From Verrucomicrobia bacterium UBA3214 (GTDB lineage: Bacteria; Verrucomicrobiota; Kiritimatiellia; RFP12; UBA1067), in contig DEWI01000075.1 in NCBI GenBank assembly GCA_002363575.1, positions 1 through 11,249 of the forward strand: a stretch of DNA of 11,249 nt, written 5' to 3'. A program made the position numbers and the translations under genes. Under the pieces are notes generated by a model. The model did not search any database. It had not been told where the DNA came from and saw nothing but the letters and a program-made list of their open reading frames with translations. This document shows, in pieces, positions 1 through 7,884 of this stretch (positions are counted from its first letter, which is position 1; each line of letters starts with the position of its first letter).

Positions 1-4
1 CTTG

Positions 5-11
5 TCTCCTT
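5..11 (-). promoter_or_regulatory. Shine-Dalgarno site of the next operon gene (gene off window)
   Basis: On the minus strand this reads AAGGAGA, about 22 nt after the stop codon of the metallophosphoesterase ending at position 33. Its start codon would lie just beyond position 1. It shows that at least one further gene follows in the same direction and that the hydrolase operon does not end at the window edge. No terminator-like hairpin lies in the short gap. Confidence 0.6.
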
Positions 12-32
12 GGTTTCTTGTTTTTGTTTTAA

Positions 33-1361
33 TCAACCGAACGTCTTTTCAAGCGCGATTTTCTTTGCGACGAGGTCATGCACCCGCACGACGAGCCGCC
101 CGCCATCGACTCGCCCTTCGATGACTGTCGGAAACTTCCTGTTCGCCCCGCGTCCCCAGATGTCGCATCCTCCGCACACGATATGGTCCCATGTGCGCCC
201 GTCGCCGGGTGGATCGTGGCGGAAGCGGTGCGTGTGCCCCGTTATGACAAGATTCACGCCCGCATTCTCGAAGAGCGGCCCCCACATCTGCGCACATGGC
301 CGATGCCATTCCGCCGCACGTTCCATGTCGATTTCACCGCCGGCATTGTGAGCGGGATTGGCGTCGGACAAAGGGATGTGGCAGAACGCCACCTTGAACT
401 TCGCGGTCTTAACGGCGGGCGTCTCGATCATGTCGGCGAGCCACCGCGTCTGGAGCCGGCGATACGGCTCGAACTTCACAACGCCGCCGAAATACGGATG
501 CGCGTCCGGCTTGTCTTCGCCGGTGTCGAGGCCGATGAGCGCGATGTCGCCTAGCCTCTGCACGAAATTGCGCCCGAGCGATGCATACCGCCCGGCGCGT
601 TCGTCTAGTTCGCGGAACATCATCAAATCCTGCAGATGCCGGTTGAAAAGCCCCCTGAAGTCATGGTTGCCGTTGACGAACATCCAGGGCGTGTCGGCTG
701 CATATTCCGGATAGTCGGGATGGACGTGTATGAACGTCTTCATCGCGTCGTCCAGCGTCGTGTTGAAGTTGCCGGTCGCATCGCCGTTCCAGATGACGAC
801 GGACGGCTTCAATTCCTGCAGCTTGGCAAGCGTCATTCCAAGGGCGGGCTCACGCTGGTGGGTGTCGGCAATGACGCAGAACGACCCGCCCGCCCCTGGC
901 CCAAGCGTCGTGAAGGAATGAATCTTCCCGTCCGCCTCGGAAGCGAGATTGAACGGGCGGTATCTTTTGAATTCCATTCTGTCCGCGCCGATGCGATACC
1001 AGTAGCGCGTCGCGGGGCAAAGGCCGCGAATGCGCACGAGCGCGAAGCGGTCGTTCACATCCATCAGGCCGCCGGTACCGGAATACACCCGCTTCGCGCC
1101 GCTCATGTCAGGAGACTTGGAAATCTCCACCCAACCGCTCGCCAGAGCGTTCACGGCGAAGGAAACGCCTATCGACGTCTCCGCCGCGTTTTGCAGCACC
1201 GGCGCGGAGGCGAGGAGACGCCCCGGCGACGCGGTGCCGGGGCTTTCAGCGTTTGCCCTCTTTGGAAAGCCTGCCGCACCACCGAATGCCGCGACAAACA
1301 CCCCCGTCCCAAGCCTCGACAGGAACGAGCGTCTGTCCATCATTGCATCATCGATCGCCAT
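33..1361 (-). CDS. Tat-exported calcineurin-like metallophosphoesterase with PAP-type N-terminal domain
   Basis: This 442-residue protein is a probable exported metal-dependent phosphoesterase. The ATG at 1361 is chosen because AAGGAGGG (1370-1377) sits 8 nt upstream; an in-frame ATG at 1391 lacks such a site. A twin-arginine motif DRRSFLSRLG (residues 9-18) is followed by an Ala/Gly-rich hydrophobic stretch. Residues about 60-155 resemble the Fn3-like domain before purple acid phosphatases. The metallophosphoesterase core follows with its metal ligands in order: ADTH (165-168), NGD (192-194), GNHD (231-234), the CHIP histidine (328) and GHTH (375-378). All ligand motifs are intact, so it should be active on phosphomono- or diesters; substrate unknown. 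The gene starts inside the last 14 bp of the upstream glycosidase gene, implying translational coupling. Family call is firm; the exact subfamily is inference. Confidence 0.93.
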   Translation of the reverse strand: MAIDDAMMDRRSFLSRLGTGVFVAAFGGAAGFPKRANAESPGTASPGRLLASAPVLQNAAETSIGVSFAVNALASGWVEISKSPDMSGAKRVYSGTGGLMDVNDRFALVRIRGLCPATRYWYRIGADRMEFKRYRPFNLASEADGKIHSFTTLGPGAGGSFCVIADTHQREPALGMTLAKLQELKPSVVIWNGDATGNFNTTLDDAMKTFIHVHPDYPEYAADTPWMFVNGNHDFRGLFNRHLQDLMMFRELDERAGRYASLGRNFVQRLGDIALIGLDTGEDKPDAHPYFGGVVKFEPYRRLQTRWLADMIETPAVKTAKFKVAFCHIPLSDANPAHNAGGEIDMERAAEWHRPCAQMWGPLFENAGVNLVITGHTHRFRHDPPGDGRTWDHIVCGGCDIWGRGANRKFPTVIEGRVDGGRLVVRVHDLVAKKIALEKTFG

Positions 1362-2979
1362 GCCAGAATCCCTCCTTCTTTTCGCCGCCATCTAGCACGA
1401 CAAGTCCCTTGCCCTTGCCGTAGTGCGTTCCGTAACGGTCGAAGAGAACCGTCACGTTGCGCCCATGGTAGCGGACGCCATCGATGCACCACCAGTCCCA
1501 CGCAACCGGCGCGAAAGGGCGGACGTCGAGCCGCCCATCGTCCGACGGGCGGATGCCGCACAGCCCCGCGATAACCAAATCGCAGAACGTCGAATGGTTG
1601 TAGTCCTTGCCGCGTTCGCGGATGCGCTGCCGCCTGCCGGTCTTGCGCTCGTAGGCGAGCATGTTTTCCCGGACGAGCCACTCGCCCGTGTAGGCGTCGA
1701 GATTCTCGTCAATCCACGAAACAACCTTGCCGTCCTCGCGGATCAACTTCTGCTGCGCGGCGAATTGCCCCAGCAGCGCCGTGAAATCGCCGGACGCGAC
1801 CGGGATGTCCGCCCCGTCCTGAAGCGTCCTGTAAAGCGCGGTGAGTGCGAAACTCGTCGCATACGGCCAGCTCGGCCCGTCCCACCGGCACCTCTGCCGG
1901 AGCGGCACGTCCCTGAAACCCGATGCGTCGCGCGCCGGAAACGTCAGCCCCTTCGGCGCGGCGGAAAACCCCGAGCGCGAATCCATGAGGCGATTCCACG
2001 CCTCGCCGCATTCCGGGAGAGGCATCCCGAAATAGAACGGCGCGTAGCCGTGCAGTTCGCACACGTCGTCGAGTTTACCGCCCGCAGCGGGAAGCATCGA
2101 GAAGAACTTCTTTTCCCTGTTCCACAACTTCGCCTTTATGACTTTTTCGAGAGCGTCGGCCTTTGCAGAGAACCTTGCCGCCGTTTCGCCGTCGCCTTCC
2201 AATCTTGCGATTTCCGCGACAGCCTTCATGTCAGCCCAGCGCATGGCATTGACCATCGGCCTCGCGCCGTGTCCGGAAAGCGAATTCTCGGTTCCTTCGT
2301 AGCCGTCCCAGATGTCGTACAGCCCGCGCTCCGGCCTGAAGCCGATGAAGAACTTCTCCTTGCCGTAGCGCCACCCTTTTTCCCAAGCCTCGCAGTTCCA
2401 GACGAAATCCGGCAGCAGTTTCCTGGCGAATGCGAAGTCGCCCGTCACCCTTGCGCGCTCCAACGCGGCGTAAGCGGGGGCGCTGACATACGCACCCTTG
2501 CCGCTGACGCGCCCCTTTTGCACCATGAAAGCGATATAGCCGTCAAGGTACCGGCCGTCGCGCAGCCAGCGGCCTTCCATGATGTGGTGATTGAGCGGAC
2601 ACGATATGGTGTTGTGCGGCCCCGCCCACGGCACTTGCGGAAGAAACTCCGTCACAACCCAGCCGTCCGGCGTCTTCTTCAGATGCTTGCGGTATGTCCA
2701 CCAGCGGAAGTAGTAGACCCGCTCGATATCGCGGTCTGGACACTCGAATCGGGGAATTGACGAGAGCGCCCATTCAGTCGCCTCTGCGTTACATATTGCA
2801 TTCGTGTAGATTTCTTCGTCATCGGCGGAGAATCTGTCGAACCAGACGCGGACGGCGGAATCAGGCACAAGGGAAAACGCATCAGCCTGCGCAGAGTGCG
2901 CGAAAAGCACCGGCGCAATCGCGGCAAGCGTCATCATCGCCAGACGGTGCGACAGCTTTCGCTTGTCCGGCTTTTTCAT
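1348..2979 (-). CDS. Secreted (alpha/alpha)6 glycoside hydrolase, GH63/MGH1-like
   Basis: This 543-residue protein is a probable exo-acting glycosidase exported by Sec. The start at 2979 is supported by GGGGGAGA about 7 nt upstream and by a signal peptide (KKPDKRK basic start, hydrophobic core, cleavage after AHSAQA near residue 32). The open frame extends upstream to 3108, but that part overlaps the previous gene and has no signal. The mature protein has the repeated aromatic helix pairs of a six-hairpin glycosidase: YYFRWWTYRKHL (89-100), LYDIWDGYEGTENS (220-233), RWDGPSWPYAT (365-375), DENLDAYTGEW (424-434) and DYNHSTFCDLVIAGLCGIRP (459-478). The DIWDG and ENLDAYTGE segments sit where GH63-type and mannosylglycerate-hydrolase-like enzymes carry their acid and base residues. 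A small C-terminal beta region (about 480-530) follows. Its ATG overlaps the preceding stop as TGATG. Fold is fairly sure; sugar specificity is unknown. A GH37- or GH78-type assignment is the alternative. Confidence 0.9.
   Translation of the reverse strand: MKKPDKRKLSHRLAMMTLAAIAPVLFAHSAQADAFSLVPDSAVRVWFDRFSADDEEIYTNAICNAEATEWALSSIPRFECPDRDIERVYYFRWWTYRKHLKKTPDGWVVTEFLPQVPWAGPHNTISCPLNHHIMEGRWLRDGRYLDGYIAFMVQKGRVSGKGAYVSAPAYAALERARVTGDFAFARKLLPDFVWNCEAWEKGWRYGKEKFFIGFRPERGLYDIWDGYEGTENSLSGHGARPMVNAMRWADMKAVAEIARLEGDGETAARFSAKADALEKVIKAKLWNREKKFFSMLPAAGGKLDDVCELHGYAPFYFGMPLPECGEAWNRLMDSRSGFSAAPKGLTFPARDASGFRDVPLRQRCRWDGPSWPYATSFALTALYRTLQDGADIPVASGDFTALLGQFAAQQKLIREDGKVVSWIDENLDAYTGEWLVRENMLAYERKTGRRQRIRERGKDYNHSTFCDLVIAGLCGIRPSDDGRLDVRPFAPVAWDWWCIDGVRYHGRNVTVLFDRYGTHYGKGKGLVVLDGGEKKEGFWHGDR
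1370..1377 (-). promoter_or_regulatory. Shine-Dalgarno site fixing the start at 1361
   Basis: AAGGAGGG on the minus strand, 8 nt before the ATG at 1361. It lies inside the coding end of the upstream glycosidase gene, so ribosomes finishing that gene can reinitiate here. It decides against the longer start at 1391, which would add ten basic residues ahead of the Tat signal. Confidence 0.75.
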
Positions 2980-4523
2980 CAGGACATCTCCCCCGTGCGC
3001 ACTTTGTATTCGCAGACAAGTGCCTTGCCGCGAACTCCGAACGAGTTCATCGGCGTTATGGTGAAAACGGCGTCGCCCGCGCCAAGTTCGTCCTTGCGGA
3101 AATAGCACACCTGCCGCGACTGCGCTTTCTTGTGCTTCAAGGAATGGTTGAATCCTTCCGGCAGCACGAGCTTCGTCTGGCTCTTGCCATCCGCCGTCGT
3201 CGCCGTGAACTCAAGCGAGAAGAGCCGCGCCTTGTCGTCCGGCACCACGGCCGGCACTGTCACCTTGAACGAAGGCTTCTTCTCGGATGCAATCTTCTCC
3301 TTGCCGTTCTTCGACTTGCCGCCGCGGTTTTTCGCATTCATTTCCGTCACCTCCGGCCTCGCACCCGCCGGAAACTTCGGCGCGCGGAGCCGCTTCGCGT
3401 GTTCCGCAAACGCGAACGGCCGCGACTCCGCCGCCGGAAGCGGCATCACCCAATCTTCGCCTATGTCAAGGTCTGAAAGGAACTCGCGGCGCTTCACCGT
3501 GATGCAGTCGTCGTACACGCTCCAGAGCATCCCCTGGCGGCAGTCGCCGGTGCCGATTTTCTTCATCAACTTGCGCGCCTCGGCCATCCAGTCGCCCCCG
3601 CCGGAATTCTCGAATCCGTTCGGCTTTCGCTCTCCGCCCGGCGTGCCGGTGTAGCGAAGCGAACCCGTGCCGACGGACGTGAAAGCACCCTGCCAGATCG
3701 ACCGTTCGTCCGTCAGCGAATAGTGCGAATGCCCCGAAAACGCAATGGCGTTGGGATAGGCCGAAAGCGTCTTGGTGACGATGCCCTTGTCGTGTCCCCA
3801 CGCCCACGGCCCATAGCACGTGTCCTTCAGATGCGGATGCTGCACGTAGAAGAACGGCAGAGCCGGGTCGAAAGACTTGCCGTTTTTCGCCATGTAGCCC
3901 TCGATGAGTCCGAACGGCTGGTCGTAGCTGCCGTGCCCGACCTGAGCTCGGTCCCAATGCGACCCGATGAAGGTGTATCCCTTTATCGTCTTGGCGTAGA
4001 GCGGCGTATAGGTCTCGTGGAACGCCTTGCCCCACCATCCCGCCATGTCCTTTTGGAGAATGTGCCTGTTACGTTCCGCCTCGTCTGGATATTTCTTCTC
4101 GGCAATTCCGCCGTAGGTGTAACCGACCCAGTCGTGGTTGCCGGACACGAACACCTTTTCCACCGGCCGGCCATCTGGATATTTGTCGTCGGGGAATACG
4201 GAATACCACGCATCGGCGACAGCCATGAGGTTCTCGTCCATACCCTTATCGGCCATGTCGCCGGCGATGACGACGGCATCGACATCCTGGCTTCGGAACC
4301 ATTCGAGCGCGTGCTTGAACGTGAGGTTGTTGCCGCCGCCGGACATTTCCTCGTTCGCGCCAATGCGCAGGATGTGGATGTCGGAGAGGACGCCGAACTT
4401 GAGTCGCGGCTTGCCACCCGCCTTGAAACCCGCCGCCGCGAGGATGAAGCGGTTGCCCGCGAACGCGCCTAAAGACGCGAACGCCGCGCCTCCGATAAGA
4501 AACTGCCGCCTTGTCATGTTCAT
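2979..4523 (-). CDS. Tat-exported calcineurin-like metallophosphoesterase with extra C-terminal beta domain
   Basis: This 514-residue protein is a probable exported phosphoesterase. The Tat motif TRRQFLIGGA (residues 4-13) is followed by a hydrophobic segment to about residue 31. Metal-ligand motifs are in family order: LSDIH (46-50), AGDM (87-90), SGNHDW (127-132), the QHPH histidines (228-231) and SGHSH (263-267). A long insert between GNHD and QHPH carries many aromatics. After the catalytic core a Lys/Gly/Asn-rich linker (about 396-417) leads into a roughly 95-residue beta-rich C-terminal domain (418-510), perhaps for substrate binding. AAGAGG at 4533-4538 lies 9 nt before the ATG. The start follows the upstream stop by 1 bp and its own stop overlaps the next ATG by 1 bp. 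It is not closely similar to the other phosphoesterase at 33-1361, so they probably act on different substrates. Specificity is unknown. Confidence 0.94.
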   Translation of the reverse strand: MNMTRRQFLIGGAAFASLGAFAGNRFILAAAGFKAGGKPRLKFGVLSDIHILRIGANEEMSGGGNNLTFKHALEWFRSQDVDAVVIAGDMADKGMDENLMAVADAWYSVFPDDKYPDGRPVEKVFVSGNHDWVGYTYGGIAEKKYPDEAERNRHILQKDMAGWWGKAFHETYTPLYAKTIKGYTFIGSHWDRAQVGHGSYDQPFGLIEGYMAKNGKSFDPALPFFYVQHPHLKDTCYGPWAWGHDKGIVTKTLSAYPNAIAFSGHSHYSLTDERSIWQGAFTSVGTGSLRYTGTPGGERKPNGFENSGGGDWMAEARKLMKKIGTGDCRQGMLWSVYDDCITVKRREFLSDLDIGEDWVMPLPAAESRPFAFAEHAKRLRAPKFPAGARPEVTEMNAKNRGGKSKNGKEKIASEKKPSFKVTVPAVVPDDKARLFSLEFTATTADGKSQTKLVLPEGFNHSLKHKKAQSRQVCYFRKDELGAGDAVFTITPMNSFGVRGKALVCEYKVRTGEMS

Positions 4524-4524
4524 C

Positions 4525-7500
4525 TCATTTGTCCTCTTCCGTGTTGAAAATCGCCTTCACGACTTCGCCGTACGAACCGACTACCGCCGCGCCGGGAACG
4601 CGCACGGCATCCGTCTGGCGCTTCTCCTCCGTATCAACGACATAGACGACCGTACCGCCACGCTCCGCGAACCGTCTCAGAAACGGCGCGTCCTTCCTGT
4701 CATCCTCCCCCGGAGCGGGTATCACGACGGCATCGAGGTGCGCAAGATCATCCACGTTCAGGTGGCTTCCCGCCCTGATGTCGAGCCGACTGTCGCGCAA
4801 AAGCGTTCCAAGGTAGAACTCCGCCGCCGCCTTTTCCTTGGCCGCCCGGAAAAACACCGAAACCGCGCCCCGCGTCCGCCCTCGCCGAACCGGGGTCGGC
4901 TCCACGCCGGTGAGATAGCGCACGGCTCCGCGCACGATGTCCATGTTCGCTTCGCTCTTTTCGGGATGCGGACACGACAGAAACACCTTGCCCTTGCCGA
5001 CGCGCCCGCCCACGAACGCCGTCTTTCCGTACATTTCCTTCACCGATTCGGGCGACGAAGTATTGACAAGACGCCCGGCATACCGTCCAAACACCTTGAT
5101 ATCCGCATCCTCCACCGGATCGCCCTCCTCAAACGCAGGACCGCCCCAGTACATGACCGTGCGATTCGCGCCCGTGATTCCCAATGCGGCACATCCTTCA
5201 TCCGTGAACGCAACGTCAATCGGAGCCCATCCGCGATAGTGTTCCGGCTCGTCGCTCCTGAACGGCACGAGATTGAGGCGCGAAAGTCCTCTCTCTGTCG
5301 GCGGCACGGGCTGCGAGGCGAGGAACGCCCCGGCGCAGATGCCGAAGTAGCGTCCGCCGCCGCGCACATACCGGCAGATCGCCGCCGCGCCCTCCTTGCC
5401 GAGATTGTCGTACTGGACCTTGCTCAGTCCGCTCGGCTGAACGAGCAGATCAAAACCGTCAAGCCGTCCGGCACGGATGTCCGCCGCGTCAACGACTGAC
5501 AGATCATACTCCGGCGCAAGCGCGAGCAGTTCCGCCGTTGCGGGGTTCGACCCTCCCTTGTCGGCGTAGATGGCGGCGCGGAGAGGCTTTGCGACCTTCG
5601 CCGGAAAAGGCTCGGGCGAAGGGACGGACTCCGCAAATCTGCGCAGCGCGGCGACCCCGTTCTCATCCAGCGGGAACGTCGGCAACCCTCCGACGGCGCT
5701 TCCGTCAAGCGAAAGCGCGGCATCCAGATGACGGCATGCGCCTTCGTCCACGGATGCTGAAACAAGCGGCACAAGGTCGAATTCCCCGCTGCGGACGAGG
5801 CCCTGGACAAGCCGCGCCGCCTCGACATTGAACGCCCCGGCGCACATCACGCCGACGGAAAGCTGCCCGCGCCGCCGCTGGGGCAGTTCCCAATTTATGT
5901 CGCCACGGCGCACAACATAGCGCAAAGCCCCGCGCAGAACGTCATGGTCGGCGACATCGTATTCGGGATGGACGGCTGTCGCAAACACGCGCCCCTCTCC
6001 GTAAGTCCCTGCAACGGCAGCCGCCTGACCCGCCATGGACGGACGCCTCTTGGAGCTCCTTCCGTTTATATCGCCCGCATATGTCGCAACCACCTCGAAC
6101 TCGCCGTTCGTCACGGGAAGCGAAGGCAAGGGAACGGGTCCCCCGCGATACTGGATTCTCACATCGCCCTTCGGAACACCGATGAGAGCCTCCGCGCGGG
6201 AGTTGAAATGAACCATTACGTCCGCAATGTCCTTGCCGCCCCCCGCTTCGCCGAAAGTGAACGGGATCAGCCCCGCCATGCCGGGACGGCATTCCGCAGG
6301 TTCCATGGCGAGGCAGCATCCGGCGCACGTTCCCACATACCCGCCACCATGCGCCACGAACGCCCTGATCCTGGCCGTGCCCTCCTCGCCCAGGGATTTC
6401 GCCATCAAAACCGACTTCCCGCCCGGCATGACAAGCGCATCCATACTTTCAAGCACTCCGCCTCTTATGGCGGCAGCGTCAACAGGCGTCGCTTCGACGT
6501 TTTCCGCACAGGCCGTCAGTTCCAGCCACCTGAACACGCCGACCCCGCGCGCCCCGTCGCCGGTGTACACCGCGAACCGCGCCTGCCGCGCCTCCTTCGC
6601 CTGAAGGAATTCCGTGAACATCGCCGCGTATTCCTCGCAGCTTCGAAGCGAAACTCTCTCGTCGGCGGAATGTGCGCCTTCGCCGTTCACGGCGAATATC
6701 GCAACCGGGATGCCGAGATGCACGTAGTGCGTCGCGTCAGTCGCGCACGACATCTTGACGAGGCGCACGTCCTTTTCCGGCCAGCGCTCGCGCATGGCCG
6801 CATGGAGACGCCTGATCCACGGATTCCCAGGGTCGGTCAGCACGGGTTCGCGCCACTTCGCGGGGAGGAGAACTTCGAGCCCCGTCTCGCGTTCGATCCG
6901 CTCCTTGAGCCGCAACGGGGCTTCCGGCGTCGTGAACCTGAACGAGAACACCATATCCGCCGTGTCGGGAATCGTGTTGCCCGCGTTCGAGCCGACGAGC
7001 CGTGTCGGAACAAGGTCGTCGCGCCATGCGTCCCCCGGCGATTGCGGATCCGGCACGAAAGCGCGGATCTTCGCGCAGGCGTCGAGGAGCTTCGGGATCG
7101 GGTTGTCCGCCGACTGCGGCATGGACGAATGTCCGCCGTGCCCGTGCGCACGGAGCGTGACGAGGACGTGTCCCTTCTCCGCAATCGCGAGCGCGTCGGA
7201 ATGCTCGCCGTTCGTGTCGCCCACAAGCACCAGCTTTTGAGGAACATAGCCGCGTTCAAGCAGCATCGCCGGCGTCGCCTGCCCGGGAACGCGCGTTTCC
7301 TCGTCGGTGGCGAACACCGCGCCGACGGACGCCTTTCCGGAGAGGTTGGCGAGAACCTGCGCAACGACAGCCACATTCCCCTTTGTGTCGCATGCGCCGC
7401 GCCCCCAGACGAAGCCGTCCCTTTCCTTCGGCTCAAACTGTCCGTCCTTGAGCGGAGGCACCACGTCGAGATGGGTGACGAACACGACGTCATGGCGCTT

Positions 7501-7767
7501 TCCGGGAATGGCGGACGCATAAAGCGCCGCGCGTCCGGCATCGTTCGTCTCCACCGCCGTGAAGACGCCGCGAGCGTCCAGCCACCCCTTGAGGACGCCC
7601 ACGGCGCGGTTGTTCTCCTCCACGCTGGACGTTATCGACGGAATGCGCAGCAGCGATAGAAGATTCTCCTTGAGCCCAGTCCGGGATTCTTCAACGGCAG
7701 CATTTCCCGTCGAACCGACGGCAAGGAACATCGCCGTCAAAACAGAAAACATCTTTGCCGAGTTCAT
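4525..7767 (-). CDS. M20-family metallopeptidase fused to tandem BPL_N/GATase-1-like modules
   Basis: A large exported protein of 1080 residues from the ATG at 7767; a second ATG at 7776 lies only 2 nt from the Shine-Dalgarno core and is less likely. Numbering below is from 7776. A Sec signal ends near TGNA (about 26). Residues 30-395 are an M20-type zinc hydrolase (ArgE/DapE/CPG2 group): THLDVVPP (H102, D104), GRGACDTKG (D130), ATDEET (E159, E160), GDTNGE (D187), the GHGGHSSMP dimer-domain loop (212-220) and H369 in GAHSADE. Residues 399-625 and 731-955 each resemble the class-I amidotransferase-like domain called BPL_N, with nucleophile elbows GTCAGCCLA (482-490) and GICAGAFLA (812-820). 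Two shorter Rossmann-like pieces (639-720 and 970-1075) lack an elbow. It probably cleaves an amide or peptide substrate; the role of the amidotransferase-like half is unknown. It heads the coupled four-gene block. Confidence 0.9.
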   Translation of the reverse strand: MNSAKMFSVLTAMFLAVGSTGNAAVEESRTGLKENLLSLLRIPSITSSVEENNRAVGVLKGWLDARGVFTAVETNDAGRAALYASAIPGKRHDVVFVTHLDVVPPLKDGQFEPKERDGFVWGRGACDTKGNVAVVAQVLANLSGKASVGAVFATDEETRVPGQATPAMLLERGYVPQKLVLVGDTNGEHSDALAIAEKGHVLVTLRAHGHGGHSSMPQSADNPIPKLLDACAKIRAFVPDPQSPGDAWRDDLVPTRLVGSNAGNTIPDTADMVFSFRFTTPEAPLRLKERIERETGLEVLLPAKWREPVLTDPGNPWIRRLHAAMRERWPEKDVRLVKMSCATDATHYVHLGIPVAIFAVNGEGAHSADERVSLRSCEEYAAMFTEFLQAKEARQARFAVYTGDGARGVGVFRWLELTACAENVEATPVDAAAIRGGVLESMDALVMPGGKSVLMAKSLGEEGTARIRAFVAHGGGYVGTCAGCCLAMEPAECRPGMAGLIPFTFGEAGGGKDIADVMVHFNSRAEALIGVPKGDVRIQYRGGPVPLPSLPVTNGEFEVVATYAGDINGRSSKRRPSMAGQAAAVAGTYGEGRVFATAVHPEYDVADHDVLRGALRYVVRRGDINWELPQRRRGQLSVGVMCAGAFNVEAARLVQGLVRSGEFDLVPLVSASVDEGACRHLDAALSLDGSAVGGLPTFPLDENGVAALRRFAESVPSPEPFPAKVAKPLRAAIYADKGGSNPATAELLALAPEYDLSVVDAADIRAGRLDGFDLLVQPSGLSKVQYDNLGKEGAAAICRYVRGGGRYFGICAGAFLASQPVPPTERGLSRLNLVPFRSDEPEHYRGWAPIDVAFTDEGCAALGITGANRTVMYWGGPAFEEGDPVEDADIKVFGRYAGRLVNTSSPESVKEMYGKTAFVGGRVGKGKVFLSCPHPEKSEANMDIVRGAVRYLTGVEPTPVRRGRTRGAVSVFFRAAKEKAAAEFYLGTLLRDSRLDIRAGSHLNVDDLAHLDAVVIPAPGEDDRKDAPFLRRFAERGGTVVYVVDTEEKRQTDAVRVPGAAVVGSYGEVVKAIFNTEEDK

Positions 7768-7776
7768 TGTCAGCAT

Positions 7777-7786
7777 CCCCTCCTTT
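7777..7786 (-). promoter_or_regulatory. Shine-Dalgarno site deciding between two starts of the M20 fusion gene
   Basis: AAAGGAGGGG on the minus strand. The first in-frame ATG (7776) follows immediately, with only 2 nt after AAGGAGG, which is too close for good initiation. The second ATG (7767) is 11 nt from AAGGAGG and gives a normal signal peptide starting MNSAK. Either start leaves the mature protein unchanged. Confidence 0.6.
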
Positions 7787-7884
7787 CAACCGCAAACGGC
7801 CGGGAACTTCCTGTTCGCATCTTGCAGCAGCGATGAATGCACCAATTCCGCCGGGAAACCTGCGCCATAAGAATCATACAGCCT
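7777..7884 (-). other. Intergenic region ahead of the four-gene hydrolase block
   Basis: This 108-bp gap is by far the longest between genes in the window (others are -14 to 35 bp), so it is the most likely place for an internal promoter or a processing site. On the minus strand a TTGGTG hexamer followed 17 nt later by AGATGC is only a poor sigma-70 match, and I do not call it a promoter. A short CCTTC/GAAGG inverted repeat with a 4-nt loop spans the stop codon of the preceding gene (7882-7895), but no T-run follows it, so it is not a convincing terminator. Confidence 0.4.

Noticed and set aside
1423..2760. 445-codon plus-strand open frame
   Set aside because: Antisense shadow of the glycosidase gene; composition is Arg/Pro-rich and no family motif or start signal is visible.
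2980..3108. Longer N-terminus of the glycosidase, starting at 3108
   Set aside because: It would overlap the upstream phosphoesterase by about 130 bp, has no ribosome site, and would bury the Sec signal peptide that begins at 2979.
4138..5499. 453-codon plus-strand open frame
   Set aside because: It runs antisense across the junction of two real genes with clear motifs and coupled starts, and shows no recognisable protein features.
5944..7659. 571-codon plus-strand open frame
   Set aside because: It lies antisense to the M20 fusion gene, whose frame carries full zinc-site motifs and a signal peptide. The antisense translation is Arg/His-rich without motifs, typical of shadow frames in GC-rich DNA.
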